NCBI RefSeq assembly: GCF_963675165.1
Contig: NC_087392.1
Location: 3,679,442 to 3,743,441, forward strand
Length of the DNA stretch: 64,000 nt
Origin: Halichondria panicea
Lineage: Eukaryota > Porifera > Demospongiae > Suberitida > Halichondriidae
Direction of reading: 5' to 3'
In this document: positions 11,701 through 23,700 of the stretch, in pieces
How the letters are laid out: every line of letters starts with the position of its first letter
How positions within the stretch are numbered: position 1 is the stretch's first letter
Notes under the pieces: generated by a model
Seen by the model: only the letters and a program-made list of their open reading frames with translations
Told to the model about the DNA's origin: nothing
Database searches by the model: none
Made by a program: the position numbers and the translations under genes

Positions 11701-13704
11701 GAGCAGCACCAGACCCATGGACGCTCCAGCAGTAGTAACAAGGTCCTCCCTGTATTCAGCAACACAACACTAACATTGATTGACATAATTATTACAACAG
11801 TTGACCAAAAAGCATGGCAAGCAGGGAGAGCCATACGTCAATCTGTTACAATGTCATTTACGTGCACATTTTCTAAACAGGAATTAACACAATGTGGAGA
11901 TAGCTGGTAAGAAAAGCTAAACGTGAAGATGCAATCTGCGAATTGTATTACCTGGCTACGGGTGCTCCATACTCTTCAGAGAGAAAGGTAGCCATTGCAG
12001 TGAGAAACTTGCCGTCTCCTGATTCAGCCCCGTAATGCATCAACCACTGGGGGAGCTCCCCCTCCTATAGTGTGGGAGTTCATAGGAGTTGCTCATTGAT
12101 TTAATAATTATGTCCTAATAAACTCTTGGTACATATTTTAATTACATTAGGCCACTGTTAGTTGCAAACATGTTTCAGATGAGAATGCAAGCTGGACTCT
12201 AATGAGGGAGGGAGGGTTCATAATTTATAATTCATTATGATGTCATATCTTGTAAAATTTACCTAATAATCATCTTTTATCACTACCGTAGAAACTGGAT
12301 TATTAGCGCATGCTCAACTGCAGGTGTGTTTTTTGTACTCAAATTGAAATGCTAATCGAAGGATTTAGTGAAATTTTACAATTGACTTTGTATCTATGAG
12401 CTGTACAGTCTATATAGCTAGCTGGTGATATCCATTTGGAAGGACTCTTTGGGCAAGCTGTTACCTTGTTTGATCATGCTGAGAGAATAGAAACTCAGAT
12501 GAGGTGGACTTTACAATTTTTGTTCCAGTTCCTGGTCAATTATGAATGTAGCATAATAATTATACATGATATACAGATCTAGGTAGGGTAGCCTGCTTGC
12601 CTAGTTCGCTTACTTTCTAGCTAGCTAGCTAACTGTCACAAGATATCTTGGTTGGAAATTATAGCTACATAATTATTATTCGTTCGTATATTATAGTAGT
12701 TACAATGTCATACTTAACTGTTTGCTTATCAGGGTGTCATACAGGGGGGAAAGGGGGGATATCCCCCCCTAGCTCCAATTTCCCCCCCCTTTCAATTATG
12801 ACTGAGTGTCCATAGCTGGGTATTGAAATAACAGTTGACCTTTTTTTAGCAACATTTTCTGGTTACTTTTCTCATTTCCCCCCTCTACTTCAAAATCCTG
12901 TATGACACCCTGCTTATGTTTTGCAGCCAGACTACACCTCAGACAATGCCTCGTGAGAAGAAAGAAGGAACCATTCATTGACTGGCGAAAGAATGACACG
13001 AGAATGTGACGTCCACATGTCTATGTCAAAGCCTCTACTCCACATCAGCTATTATAGCCAAGCATTATCATGATTCATTCATTTCCAATCTATCTAGACA
13101 CATAAGTTTTTGTTATTAACATTTTGTGCTATATTAAATCCCAGAATGCACATGTAAAGTGTATCCTTGTTATTGTCAAGCCTCCATCATCATTCTCAGT
13201 CAGAAATTTTCAAAAGTCATCTGAGACGCTCTCAGAGCTGGAACAACTAGAGACACACTTTCAGTAGCCATTTTTATTTGGAAAAATTCGTATACTAGAC
13301 CGTTACATCCGAGGCAATCATCATCCCAGCCCAAACGTCCGTTTACGGAGGCATTTCATATCCATGTAATTTATAGTATCTATGATTAAACACTGTGATT
13401 TCAATGGGGTTGATTTGATTAGTCTCGCAAAATGTATTACTTTTTAGTGACCTCACGGAAACTCAAGCGCAATGCATACTGATACTGAGGGCATCTTGCA
13501 ACCAACATCAGGTGTAGCTGAAATGCACAGAGCATATCCAGTGACAGAATCAAAAGGAATACATACCATTCTGGCTATTGTGGCTTGCTGAAACTTGGAG
13601 GCAGCCATTTTAAGCATGCTCTCACTAGGAGCACCCATCACCAAGTTCAGGATGTTCTCCCCCATCACAGAATCAAACTGCGTGTAAAAGTTAGTGGCAT
13701 CCAT
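8729..13704 (-). CDS. Class I/II PLP-dependent aminotransferase
   Basis: Ten exons: 13704-13567, 12064-11952, 11749-11595, 11400-11239, 11108-10985, 10610-10373, 10214-10146, 9976-9928, 9861-9807 and 8858-8729. All phases agree and the spliced length gives 410 aa. In order: an N-terminal NLVMGAPSE segment; TTAGASMGL, the cofactor phosphate-binding region; ENPTYF; STIHNPTGVS with the Asn-Pro-Thr-Gly substrate loop; CDDVYNLLYF with the Asp that pairs with the PLP ring; and SNGTFSKVFGPGCRIGW with the lysine that forms the Schiff base and a conserved Arg. It ends with CLRVTYSF. All key catalytic residues are present. The nearest family I can name is the fungal YER152C / 2-aminoadipate aminotransferase-like group; the substrate is not certain. 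An in-frame upstream extension to about 13833 exists, but the ATG at 13704 begins the conserved part. It diverges from the ankyrin-PH gene. Confidence 0.88.
9056..9715. repeat. AT-rich interspersed repeat with TTTCCATGGAAA core (copy 1)
   Basis: This copy lies in the last intron of the aminotransferase and matches 20970-21670 in the opposite orientation over about 600 bp. Shared marks are GTTTCCATGGAAAC, two CTTAGCGATGGAA motifs, and a right end CTGCAAGCACTGTA. A more diverged copy is at about 51760-52262. No protein is encoded. Confidence 0.7.
12730..12912. mobile_element. Short MITE with 5-bp target duplication CTTAT
   Basis: The ends are CAGGGTGTCATACAGG and CCTGTATGACACCCTG, flanked on both sides by CTTAT (12725-12729 and 12913-12917). 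Runs of G and C next to the ends can pair. It sits in intron 1 of the aminotransferase. A related fragment with ATACAGAGGAGTGAAAGGGG occurs near 37070. Confidence 0.8.
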
Positions 13705-13878
13705 CGTCACTGCACTCAGACTCTTCGATTTAGACTCAGTTAATTGCAGTTTTCTCAGGCAGCGCAGATTTGCTTCAACGAGGGAGTACGAGTCACGTGG
13801 TTGTATTTGAACGAGCCCCTCCCCCATTTCCACAGCAGCTCAACCGAGCTCAACAGCAGGCAGGCTCTAGCTCTAGCT
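13705..13878. promoter_or_regulatory. Putative bidirectional promoter, aminotransferase / ankyrin-PH
   Basis: Only 174 bp separate the two divergent start codons. No TATA box is obvious. Shared control is inferred from spacing alone. Confidence 0.45.
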
Positions 13879-16800
13879 ATGGATCTGAAGCCTCGTACAC
13901 CTCTCCCTCCAGGCATGGTGCCATCAGCCTCCGAGGAGGACCTGTCAAGCTTGCTGGAGGAAGAGCAGAAAATAAGAGAACAGAGATCAAAGGACATTGT
14001 GAAAGAGGTATTATAGCGGTTGGATCTCTATAAATTTATACCAAGAGTGCATAAGAGAAGAGTGTCGAACTACTGATACTTCTGCACAAACACTTTGCAC
14101 AAAGTAACATGACTCGCACGTAATAAAGTATTATAAATTTACTAGTAATCTCCTAGTAAATGCTACCCGTGACGTTTTTAGGGGTGTGGTAATTCAACAA
14201 TGACATCTGATTCTAGCTAGTCGTTCGCGTTTAACGTTCAGAACTGCTCACTGCACACTGATAGGAGACGATCTCTTTACAAAAATCATCTAAATAGAGA
14301 CAATAGTCGAGTTGATCCTCTTCGCTTGCACTCTTTGCTCACTATTAACAAATTCTGTGTGTTGCGTAATTATGCGCAAACGTCATCAATTACGAGTTAT
14401 ATACTCACGTGCAATTGTCAGGATGTCACGTTACTTTGTGCACAGTTTTTGTGTAGAAGTATCAGTAGTTCGACACTCTTCTCTTCTTATGCACTCTTGT
14501 TTATACTAAAAACGGCAAGAATTTCGAGTAATTGACCTTTCCGCATGAACAAATGCCTATATAAGCTTACTCATTGAGAGAATGCCCTTCTTTATTTAAT
14601 TTGTTGCGAATGCCTGATTTTGATGGCAGTGTCTGTTTTCCAACTCTCACTTTATGCCATTATTTTTAGATCATCCCTAAAAATGTATTAACCTCCTGTC
14701 TTCTGTTCAGTCTTCTCCTCTGACTATTATTTAAGCTAAATTTTGGTTAACAGGGAAGCTTTAGTGAGGTTTCAGCCAAGGAGGGTACAGAGGGCACAGA
14801 TCTCGGTGTTGGTGTGCTAAGAACACCTGTTGCTGCTCCTGGTGCCCCACCTGAAGCATGGAGGTCGGCAACTGAACAGCAGGCCCCAGATACATTCCAA
14901 ATTGACCTGAGTATGTCAGATTAGCTACATCCTGAGAATATACACTACATTGTATTGCTGCTTTACAACATACCGTGCAAACAGGTGGAAATGATGACGA
15001 AGAAGCAGAAAATGGAATAAAAAAAGTACCGGTTAGTTACAATACCATTATACCATGTAAATTTCAAGGCTACAATTGTGACAGGTTTTCCAGGGTATTA
15101 TGACTCCAGAACTTGGGAAGACACCAAGGCGAAAACTATGGTCCCCTTTCTCAAAGTCGAAAGATAAAGTTCACGGTGAGTCAGGGATACATATTGACAT
15201 ACACTGATCTTATCTTTCCACTATGAAACAGATCTTCGTGAAGAAGTGCTATCTAGAGGAGGAGAAAGCTTTTCTGAGCAGCAGTCAACCCCAAAGCGAA
15301 AAATGTCTTCACTAAAGAAAAATAAAGTTGCCCCAAGCCCAGCTAGGCCAGCAACTAATCTCAATACTGGCTCCAACTTCACATCACTTATGTACGATGA
15401 AAATGAAAACAGTTTGCCTCCAGCAAAAGGAGGTAGTAAGCAGAAACCTGACGATATTTTGTTGAAAGAAGAAATTGTTTCCACTTCGCAAGAGGAACGT
15501 CCACTAACACCAACGATAATAGTCAAATCAAGGGGTCAAGAAGATCTTGTAATTCAAAATGACATTGAAGAAAGGAGTACTGCAGGTATGTACATTATAC
15601 ATGCATGCTGCCTTGTAAATAGCTACTGCATGTCTGTGTTATTATGGTTCGCTATATACAGGTCCCAGTAGCTCTAGCAGTGTGGAGGCACTCTATAGTA
15701 CAGTAGTGAAGCCGAAATGCAGAAACATTGCAACACAAGGGGCCGAAATGGAAATATCTGAGTTGATCACAGAGCTACCAAAGCTGGAAACACATGATCC
15801 AGAGCCGACCACTGATACGAGCTTTGTCCTTGAGAATCAATACACACATTGTCAAACACCCAATGTAGATGATCATGCTTACGAATTGGTTGATGCTCCA
15901 TATCTTGAAGCTCCAGATATACCAGTCTACAGCGCTTCAGTGTACAAGGAGCTAATGAAGCATCAAGATACTGGCAATGTGCAACTAGTCTCTGTCAAGG
16001 GAACCATAAGCCAGGCTAAGAGTTTTCCAATAGGCAGCTCTTCCGACATGTCTCCTCTGCACTATGCTGCCGCAAGTGGAGATAAGAAAGAGCTTGGTCG
16101 ATTATTGTCAAGTCTTCCTGTCATTCAAGACCCGGTTGAGATGGTCCTTGGTACGGAGAAGATGTGTGGGCGTGAGGGGCTTGAGGTGTCTGACAGTGAA
16201 GGCAGGACACCAATCATGCATGCAGTGCACAACAACCATCTTCATGGCGTCAAAATGCTTGCTGAAGTTGGAGCAAACGTGAACACACTCGCTCTTGGTG
16301 AGCTTAATGCATGATTATATACATGTACTAGAATGTTAGATATTCTGTAGATGGAAGTACGTGTCTTCACCAAGCAGCCTACTCTGGTAGCATTGACATG
16401 GTGGCATTACTGATGGGCCTCGGAGCTGATGGTTTGACGAGAGTAAGTAAATGATCTGAGCTCTGAGCTCTATGTAATATCTACAAGATTGTGCCATGTC
16501 ATTCACTCTATAATTATAACTTTGCTTATAAATCACAAACTGTCCTACGTGCATGCATGCACTGTTATAGGACAGCGAAGGGAGAACACCACTGCACTGG
16601 TGCACAAACAATACAGTACCAGAAACAATTGATCTCATTTTGGATAAGGTACAGCAATAATCATGTGTATGTACATGTACATGTGACTCCATGCATTGTG
16701 TCATCGGTAAGCGATCCTCCCACGCATGCGTGAAAGTATAATTATTATAGTCGTTCATGGTATTGCATAATATGCATTTAAATAATGTCTAAAGGTACCT

Positions 16801-19800
16801 GGCCTAAACGTGGATGTTCGAGACAGTGCCATGATGACCCCCCTCATGTGGGCAGCCTTCCACGGCCACCAGCAACACGTCATGAGGTTGATAGAGAGGG
16901 GAGCTGATCCTCAACTGACAGACGTTGATGGAATGACTGCAGCCCACTGGTCTGTTCAGAGACACGATACACGTACACTGCAAGTGCTTATTAGCCCTGC
17001 AAGTGCAGGATACAGAGACAACAAGGGGAAGACTGTCATGCATCAAGCTGCAGAGAGGGTAAACTGATTGTGCACATAATTATTTGCATGTACATGTGTA
17101 TAATTATGTAGAACACCCTTAATTGAGTCAACAAGTTGCATGGTCGAGTGGATGGGCCTAAAAGTGGTTTTAAATTTATATGTTGTTGCCAGACCCACCT
17201 AATGCACCGATACTCCTAGTCTTCTGTATAGTCATACATTTGCTTATCAAAACGGTGTGTTGCTATAATTATTATAGGCAACGATATGCCTTGTAAATAA
17301 AGCAGGCTTCATGTACGTTTTTTTCGTTGGCCTTGTAATGCAGTATTTTAATGACATGATGTAGGGTAGTGCTAAAGCTGTGAGCTTGATTAAGGCTGTC
17401 AAACCAACTTCAGTCAATGACCAGGACAATGACGGGTATGTATACATACATCACACTTCAGAAGGGTTGTTTTCTAGATAAATACGTTTTAATGTCCCCC
17501 CATTATAGTCGAACACCTCTTCATTGGGCAACTGTTTGTGAGAGTCCCGATGCTGTTAGAGCCCTGCTAACTCTTGGAGGTACTCACACATTTTACAATG
17601 TTTTTTTTCTGAATCAGTTTATATGGCACCTTTTTTAATAGCTAATACAGGTGTCAAGGATTTCAGCGAAATGACTGCAATGGACTATGCCACTCAGAAA
17701 GAACTACATTACTGTGCACTGCTACTGAGTCAGGCGGAAGGGTTTGATGACCCTGACAAGTAATAAACCTACTAGTTATTCTATCCATATCCAAATAATG
17801 TTGTAATGATTCTCATGCATGCATGATCTTTGCATACACAAAGCTACCATCTAATTCCAACGTTTGGTGCAACAACAGCTGCCTTTGGAACACGAGCTCT
17901 CCAGCTACAGGTAGAGTTACTTCAGACTACTAGATAATTCATATTACTTAACATAAAATTGATATAATTTAAAATAGTATAATTTACGTAATATAGACAT
18001 GTATGCATATCGTATTACCAAAGGCGTATAAAAAGACAGACAGCAAAAACTTAAAGGGAGCGGTGGAAAAGTACAGTAATATCTAAAAATAAATTCTTAT
18101 ACGCCCTTGGTATTACCAAAGGCTGTCTAAAAAGATTAACAGATTAACAGTTGAAGTTTGAAGTTTGAGAATAGCCTTATTTGTTTATGCCTTCTTTCTT
18201 CATAAGCCATTGGTATTTATTCACAATGTTTCGCGAGCGTTATTAATCTGCTAAATCAGAAGATATTTTGACTGTCTAACTTTTGCAATTTTGCAAGGAT
18301 CTTGCTACATACCGTATAGCTAGTGTAGGTCTTATTTTTGCGAAGTCATTAGCACTTGCAAAAATCGCATACAATGCTCGCAAAACATTGTAGTATCGTC
18401 TAACTGTGTTCGAGCCATGCACAATTAATCGGCTTTCAATTGAGGCCCGTACAATCACCACGGCGTTTAATCGAGGAAGTTGATCGCCTAAACGCACAAG
18501 TATGCTCGCATACACTACGGTAGTTCGGTATTGTAATTATAAATTATATAATTATAGCAAACATGAACTTTTTAAGTTTTTTGTTTTTGCAGGAAGGTCA
18601 AGTAGCAAACATGGAGGATGTGGAGAATGTACTCACCAAAGACCAAATTAAACAGCTTCAGGTCAGAACATTTTTTATTCACTTCACTCTAATTACGCAC
18701 TGCTGATATACAGACTGTATGCAGTGGAACCTTATTGAGCAAGTTCTCAAATGAGGGGCGAGGTCAAACACATCCACGGTTCACTTGGGTAAATCCTTCT
18801 AACACCAAGGTACGACGTACCTGCATGCATGAGGAAATAATTATAGTATATAAGATATACATGTAACATAATTATCAAGTACGTTTTTGATCAAAGTTAG
18901 CCGTTTCAGCCCTTTAAAATACGGCCTGGTATCTATTGCATAGGTGATAGTGTGCATGCGCTTAATCATAGGCATGGCCCATCCACGCTTATTCACTAAT
19001 ACGGTATAATTATAATTATATAATTGACATGATTGAGGTTAGCTATAGCTGTGGATTATGTCCTCCATTGCGTTGTGAGAAGGCTTACATGTATACTAGT
19101 ATGAGGCTAGCTCTCATGTACATCCACGATGGTCGGAATGTCTGAGTTTAGTTTCTGTATAGGCTATGGCAAGTCTTTGTGCTTCCAACTGCAAGGTAAC
19201 TCGACCATGCATGCGACCATCGTAGAGGTATGTGAGAGCCCCTTCTGGCTTCAGACTAGTGTGCAAGCCTTCTTGAAAACGCAATAGAGGGCATATAAAC
19301 CACAAATTCACAGGAGACGAAGTATTTTATTCCTAGTGCAGTATACAAACTAACAAGTATTTTTTTCTGGCTTCAGACTAGTGTGCAAGCCTTCTTGAAA
19401 ACGCAATAGAGGGCATATAAACCACAAATTCACAGGAGACGAAGTATTTTATTCCTAGTGCAGTATACAAACTATTTTTACGGCAAAGGTTTACTAACGT
19501 ATAACAAATTCCCCAGATTGTGGGAAATCAGTCAGTGGTGCATGTGCACTATCACCCATGCAATATAATTATACCAGGCCGTACTTTAATCGGCCTGGAC
19601 TCGAGGCTAGATCAAAGAGTCTGCTATACAACTGCGCTGCATATATATATATCATTTCAGATTTGCTGGGCAAAGGACAAGAATTCTGAAACAAAGGATA
19701 CCAAGTCAGGTATACATGATAGAATCACTGGCTCTGCATGTGAGAAAATATGCCCAAATCAATTTGTGCTTTGTGTTTCCTCTGAAGAAACAAATCTAAT

Positions 19801-20648
19801 GTGATTTCAAAGTCTACTGCAAATATGCATGCCATATATGTACATCCATTGCCCTGGCACAAAATACTGTGCTCAACTTGAACGTCAGATACTTTTATTA
19901 CGTTGTAAGAAAATCACCACTGTGCTTACAGATATTTTGGTGGGAGTGCGCTCATCTGCAAGCCCAGTGGTTTTTAGTCGAAAGGATTTTGACCCCATGA
20001 ACAAGCACAAGTACTCCTTCTCAATTTTCACAGCATCGAGGTACAGTGCAAGCATAGGAGATGCATTAAGGATAAAAAATTATAATTATACTGCTGTTCT
20101 ACTTTAAAATTTAAAATGTCCTGGACTCTTGGATGGTGACAAAGATAAATAACTTAATGTAGATCATGACATTTTTTATTGTGGAGTTTTATAACGAATT
20201 TTCTATTACTGTTCGAAAGACTGTAACAGTGTACTGACAACAGCAAAATGTACTGTTTTCACAGAGTTCTTGATATGGTGGCTTTGTCATCTGAAGACTA
20301 CAAGAACTGGTTGAATGGGCTGCAACTAGTACTGCACCTTGGTAGCATCAATACAACCAGGGTGAGTTGACCATACATTATAATTATTATACTTTCCATG
20401 CAACATTCTTTTTGTATAAACATGTATGTTAATTATTATACATTCTATACACCGGGGGTATTGATTTTGATGACTTCTGGTTACTTGATGTTATTCATTA
20501 ACCCTTTACCTGTCATTGACGCTTTAAGGCGTCATAAACGAATCACTGTTGTCTGTTAATATTGTGTTTCATGCATTGGTCCCTTCTGCAGCTTCTAAGT
20601 ATTATTCAGAATGCCTCAGGCACAGGAGAGATGAGACCCATTCCATAA
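13879..20648 (+). CDS. Ankyrin-repeat protein with C-terminal PH-like domain
   Basis: Nineteen exons, in phase, 880 aa: 13879-14007, 14754-14910, 14985-15031, 15085-15175, 15232-15585, 15662-16297, 16351-16442, 16571-16648, 16795-17058, 17365-17435, 17509-17579, 17651-17759, 17844-17910, 18593-18661, 18714-18809, 19661-19709, 19932-20040, 20265-20361 and 20592-20648. The first 350 or so residues are low-complexity, rich in Ser, Glu and Lys. Then come about eight ankyrin repeats with hallmarks such as SPLHYAAASGDKKELGRLL, STCLHQAAYSGSIDMVALL, RTPLHWCTNN, TPLMWAAFHGHQQHVMRLIE and RTPLHWATVCESPDAVRALL. A C-terminal PH-like fold follows (GTLLSKFS, PRFTWVNPSNTK, WAKD, FSIFTASR, VALSSEDYKNWLNGLQLVL), closest in my judgement to the fungal Mcp5/Num1-type PH family. 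It is probably a cytosolic or cortical scaffold; no catalytic motif is seen. An in-frame start at 13744 overlaps the divergent gene and is less likely. Confidence 0.85.
18012..18115. repeat. Small fold-back repeat in ankyrin-PH intron 13
   Basis: GTATTACCAAAGGCGTATAA at the left pairs with TTATACGCCCTTGGTATTAC at the right. It is a 100-bp hairpin element without coding content. Confidence 0.65.
18310..18522. repeat. TA-flanked fold-back MITE in ankyrin-PH intron 13
   Basis: The ends TACCGTATAGCTAGTGTA and, reverse-complemented, TACCGTAGTGTATGCG share the TACCGTA start found at 3869 and 42345. The inner part contains GCTCGCAAAACATT, also seen near 36290. Confidence 0.55.
19243..19474. repeat. 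Tandem duplication, 122-bp period
   Basis: The segment starting TTCTGGCTTCAGACTAGT at 19243 is repeated almost exactly from 19365. It lies inside ankyrin-PH intron 15 and does not touch an exon. Confidence 0.85.
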
Positions 20649-20730
20649 CACAAAGAAGCAACATGAAAACTGTACACAAGAGTATATATAAGCACTGTTT
20701 GTGATTAACTCTAACACAAAAAATATTGGT

Positions 20731-23700
20731 TTATGTACTGACTGTTTCATTTTGTTTGAACTTCGCCATGTCCTTTTTTCGTTTCTGTTGCTGTCGCACC
20801 CACTGTCTGTAGTCACTCAGAGAAAGCACTTTTTCCCCGTAATAGTCATCCTCATACTTCGACACCTCTGAGTACCGGTGCTTCTGAAGACGCTTCAAGA
20901 ACTCTGTCTCTTTCTGTAGAAGAATGGCAGGTGTTTTCAGGCAGTGGTAGTGGGTACTTAGATCTATGTTACAGTGCTTGCAGCCTAGAGAGTAAAATAC
21001 CACAATAGGGTGAGCAGTTGTACTTAAACGTATCTCAAGATTGGAAGAAATTGTGCTGATACCATTTTATAGGTGAATGAATAAGCTACAACATTATTTG
21101 AAAACATTTCCCCAAAAGTTGTTGTAGTGGAAAATCATTTTAATGGGGGTGATCGTACAAATGTGTGTAACATCAAATTAATATCTCCTAAACTAATGGA
21201 CAAATTTTTTGCATCAAAAGATAGAAAATTTATCAACAATTAATGTGCAAAAACAATTAGACCATATCCGACAAATTTGCTTGAGTTCCATCGCTAAGCG
21301 AAAAGGCACCTAGATAAATAATCAGTTTGTGTACATATGTAAACTTTACGAAACCATGCATAATTATGTTAGATAAACTATTCAGGAATGTTGTGCCACA
21401 GTTCCCTTACCTTAGCCGACAACAATTGGTATTTTCCATCGCTAAGCGATTGTCCACTATAGAACATTTTTGCTCTTATATAAACCACCACATACCCACC
21501 ACCTTTGGTTTCCATGGAAACAATTTTGGATATATTTTAGAGTATTCTTTTATCTACACAATGGTATCAGCAAAATTTCTTAGAAATGTTCCCATCACAA
21601 GCTATTCACATTTACGTACCAATACCAGCAAATTTGCGTTTTTTTTTACTCTTTGGCTGCAAGCACTGTAGTTACAGTATATCGGAGAGGGACTGAAAAG
21701 GGTAGGACAATTAAAGACCCATCACATCTCTGATTCACCTATTACGATGAAATGTACTGCCGCAGTGAACGCGCAGAACAGTCATGGCATGGGTGTATCA
21801 CAATAGTTAGTCTAGCAAGCCATGCCCCTTGGGGTAGAGAAGGGTCTGGCAACAGTGTGTACATAATATGGAGTTGTTCCAGTGGAATTTAGTTTTTTAC
21901 TCACTGTTATAGCTAGTTTTGCACCAGTCGCTACCAAAGAAGAAGCAAGAGACAAAAATTCATCTCAGGAAAATTGATAACATGTTCAGGGGCGGATCCA
22001 GAAAAAATAAAAGGGGCGAAGCCCCGTACGAGGGTGGCAGAGCCACCCAGGGGGTGGGTATGGTGCTCCCCCTCCCGCCTCGCCGGAGGCGAAATTTTTT
22101 GCTTTTTACAATTTGCTCACACTTTTACCTTTGAACTGTCATATTAATAAGTGAATACTGAATATGAAAAAGTTAATACAAAAAACTCGTTCTAATCAAT
22201 AAAAAGATGTATACTGTAGATGTTACATCTACATTCATGCACTCTAATTGGTACATGAAAGAATCACAATGCCTACCTATAGACTGCACTGAGAGTGAGA
22301 GGAGGTAAGGCTGCTTCCTTGCAACTAGCTGAAAAAGTCTGAGATCTGCTCCATGTTGCAGCTCAACAGCATGCACAATAGCCTCCTTCACAAGGCCTAG
22401 GAAGAGAGGCCCGGGATATGATCGAGGCTACAAAACATTGCACAAGGAGCTGACTCAGCAACAGCAATAGTTGACCTATGCACTTTATTAGTTCTAGCTA
22501 GCTAGCTAGCTATAGCGAGTATGTCCAGCTATCTAGCCTACATCCTTTATACTCTTAGTAGCTAGACTTGGCTGTTGTCTAGCATCTCTTAAGTCAGTGT
22601 GTCTACATGCAGATGCATAAGTAACAAGGTTGGTGGCAAAATTGTTGTAACCTCAGACTAGCAATACATAGGTAGTTTTTCAAAAGGGGCGAGTATGTCC
22701 AGCTAGCTAGCCTACATCCTTTATACTCTTAGTAGCTAGACTTGGCTGTTGTCTAGCATCTCTTAAGTCAGTGTGTCTACATGCATATGCATAAGTAACA
22801 AGGTTGGTGGCAAAATTGTTGTAACCTCACACTAGCAATACATAGGTAGTTTTTCAAAAGGGGGGAGCTTCAGCTCCTCAAAACCACCCCCTAGATCCGC
22901 CCCTGATGTTGCTTTTCTTCAACTATTTTGTTTTGCACTATTATTTTTGATATAAATACATGAGTTTACAATTTGTTTCTGCTTCCCTCAAAACATCTCT
23001 CCATAATTGATACAGCGTTAGTACATATGGGTGTGGTTTTTGAGATAAGTGGATGGTGATTTTAAATGTATAATCTGATTGGCGGTGCAAGGGACAACTC
23101 CATATGCACACTGTTGCCAGACCCTTCGTGAAGGGACCTGGCTTGCGAGACTACACAATAGTGTATAAATACATTTGGGATAATTGTCCTTTGCTATATA
23201 ACAGGTCGTACTCCATTCTAAATTTTGGGGACAAAAGGTTATTCTTTAAAGAGGAACACATAATTAACTGCCTCTTAATCGGAAGGATTATTCCTAAAAC
23301 TTACTTGATCGAATTGCCTTGCTTTCTCTCTGGACAAAATTCTCCAGGTAGCATTAAATATGGTTCCTCCAAGCATATACCCTACTATCGCACTGGCTGC
23401 TCCACACAGACCGGCAAACACAATGGGATCAAGGCCCCTGCAGAGAGGGAGGTTGTGCTGATAGTGGGTAAATATTTGATTGAACTGGACTACCGGTTAA
23501 TAAGCGTACTTGGTTAATAAGCGCACATCAACTAATAGGTGCATACTGGTTAGCAGACCAAGAGCCTTGATAGAAGGCGCATGGTTTTCTGCACAGTTCT
23601 CTGCCCAACAACTGGTTACTCCACACTTTTTTTTATTTTTATAGATGTTAAGTTTCTTTCACTACCGGTAGTTGTGTTACTACTGTCAGATATGACTATA

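Noticed and set aside
13453-13833. Longer N-terminus for the aminotransferase from 13833
   Set aside because: The added residues do not look like a targeting peptide and overlap the divergent gene's promoter; the ATG at 13704 is enough.
16336-17046. Minus-strand frames under the ankyrin repeats
   Set aside because: Antisense shadows of real exons; codon pattern and motifs belong to the plus strand.
20914-22396. Cassette exons in Pam17 intron 2 (22272-22396 and 20914-20998), with splice-like borders and in frame with exon 3
   Set aside because: The second piece begins inside the inverted end of a repeat (TACAGTGCTTGCAG) and the first lies inside a transposon. The upstream phase does not fit Pam17 exon 2, whereas direct joining of exons 2 and 3 gives the family sequence.
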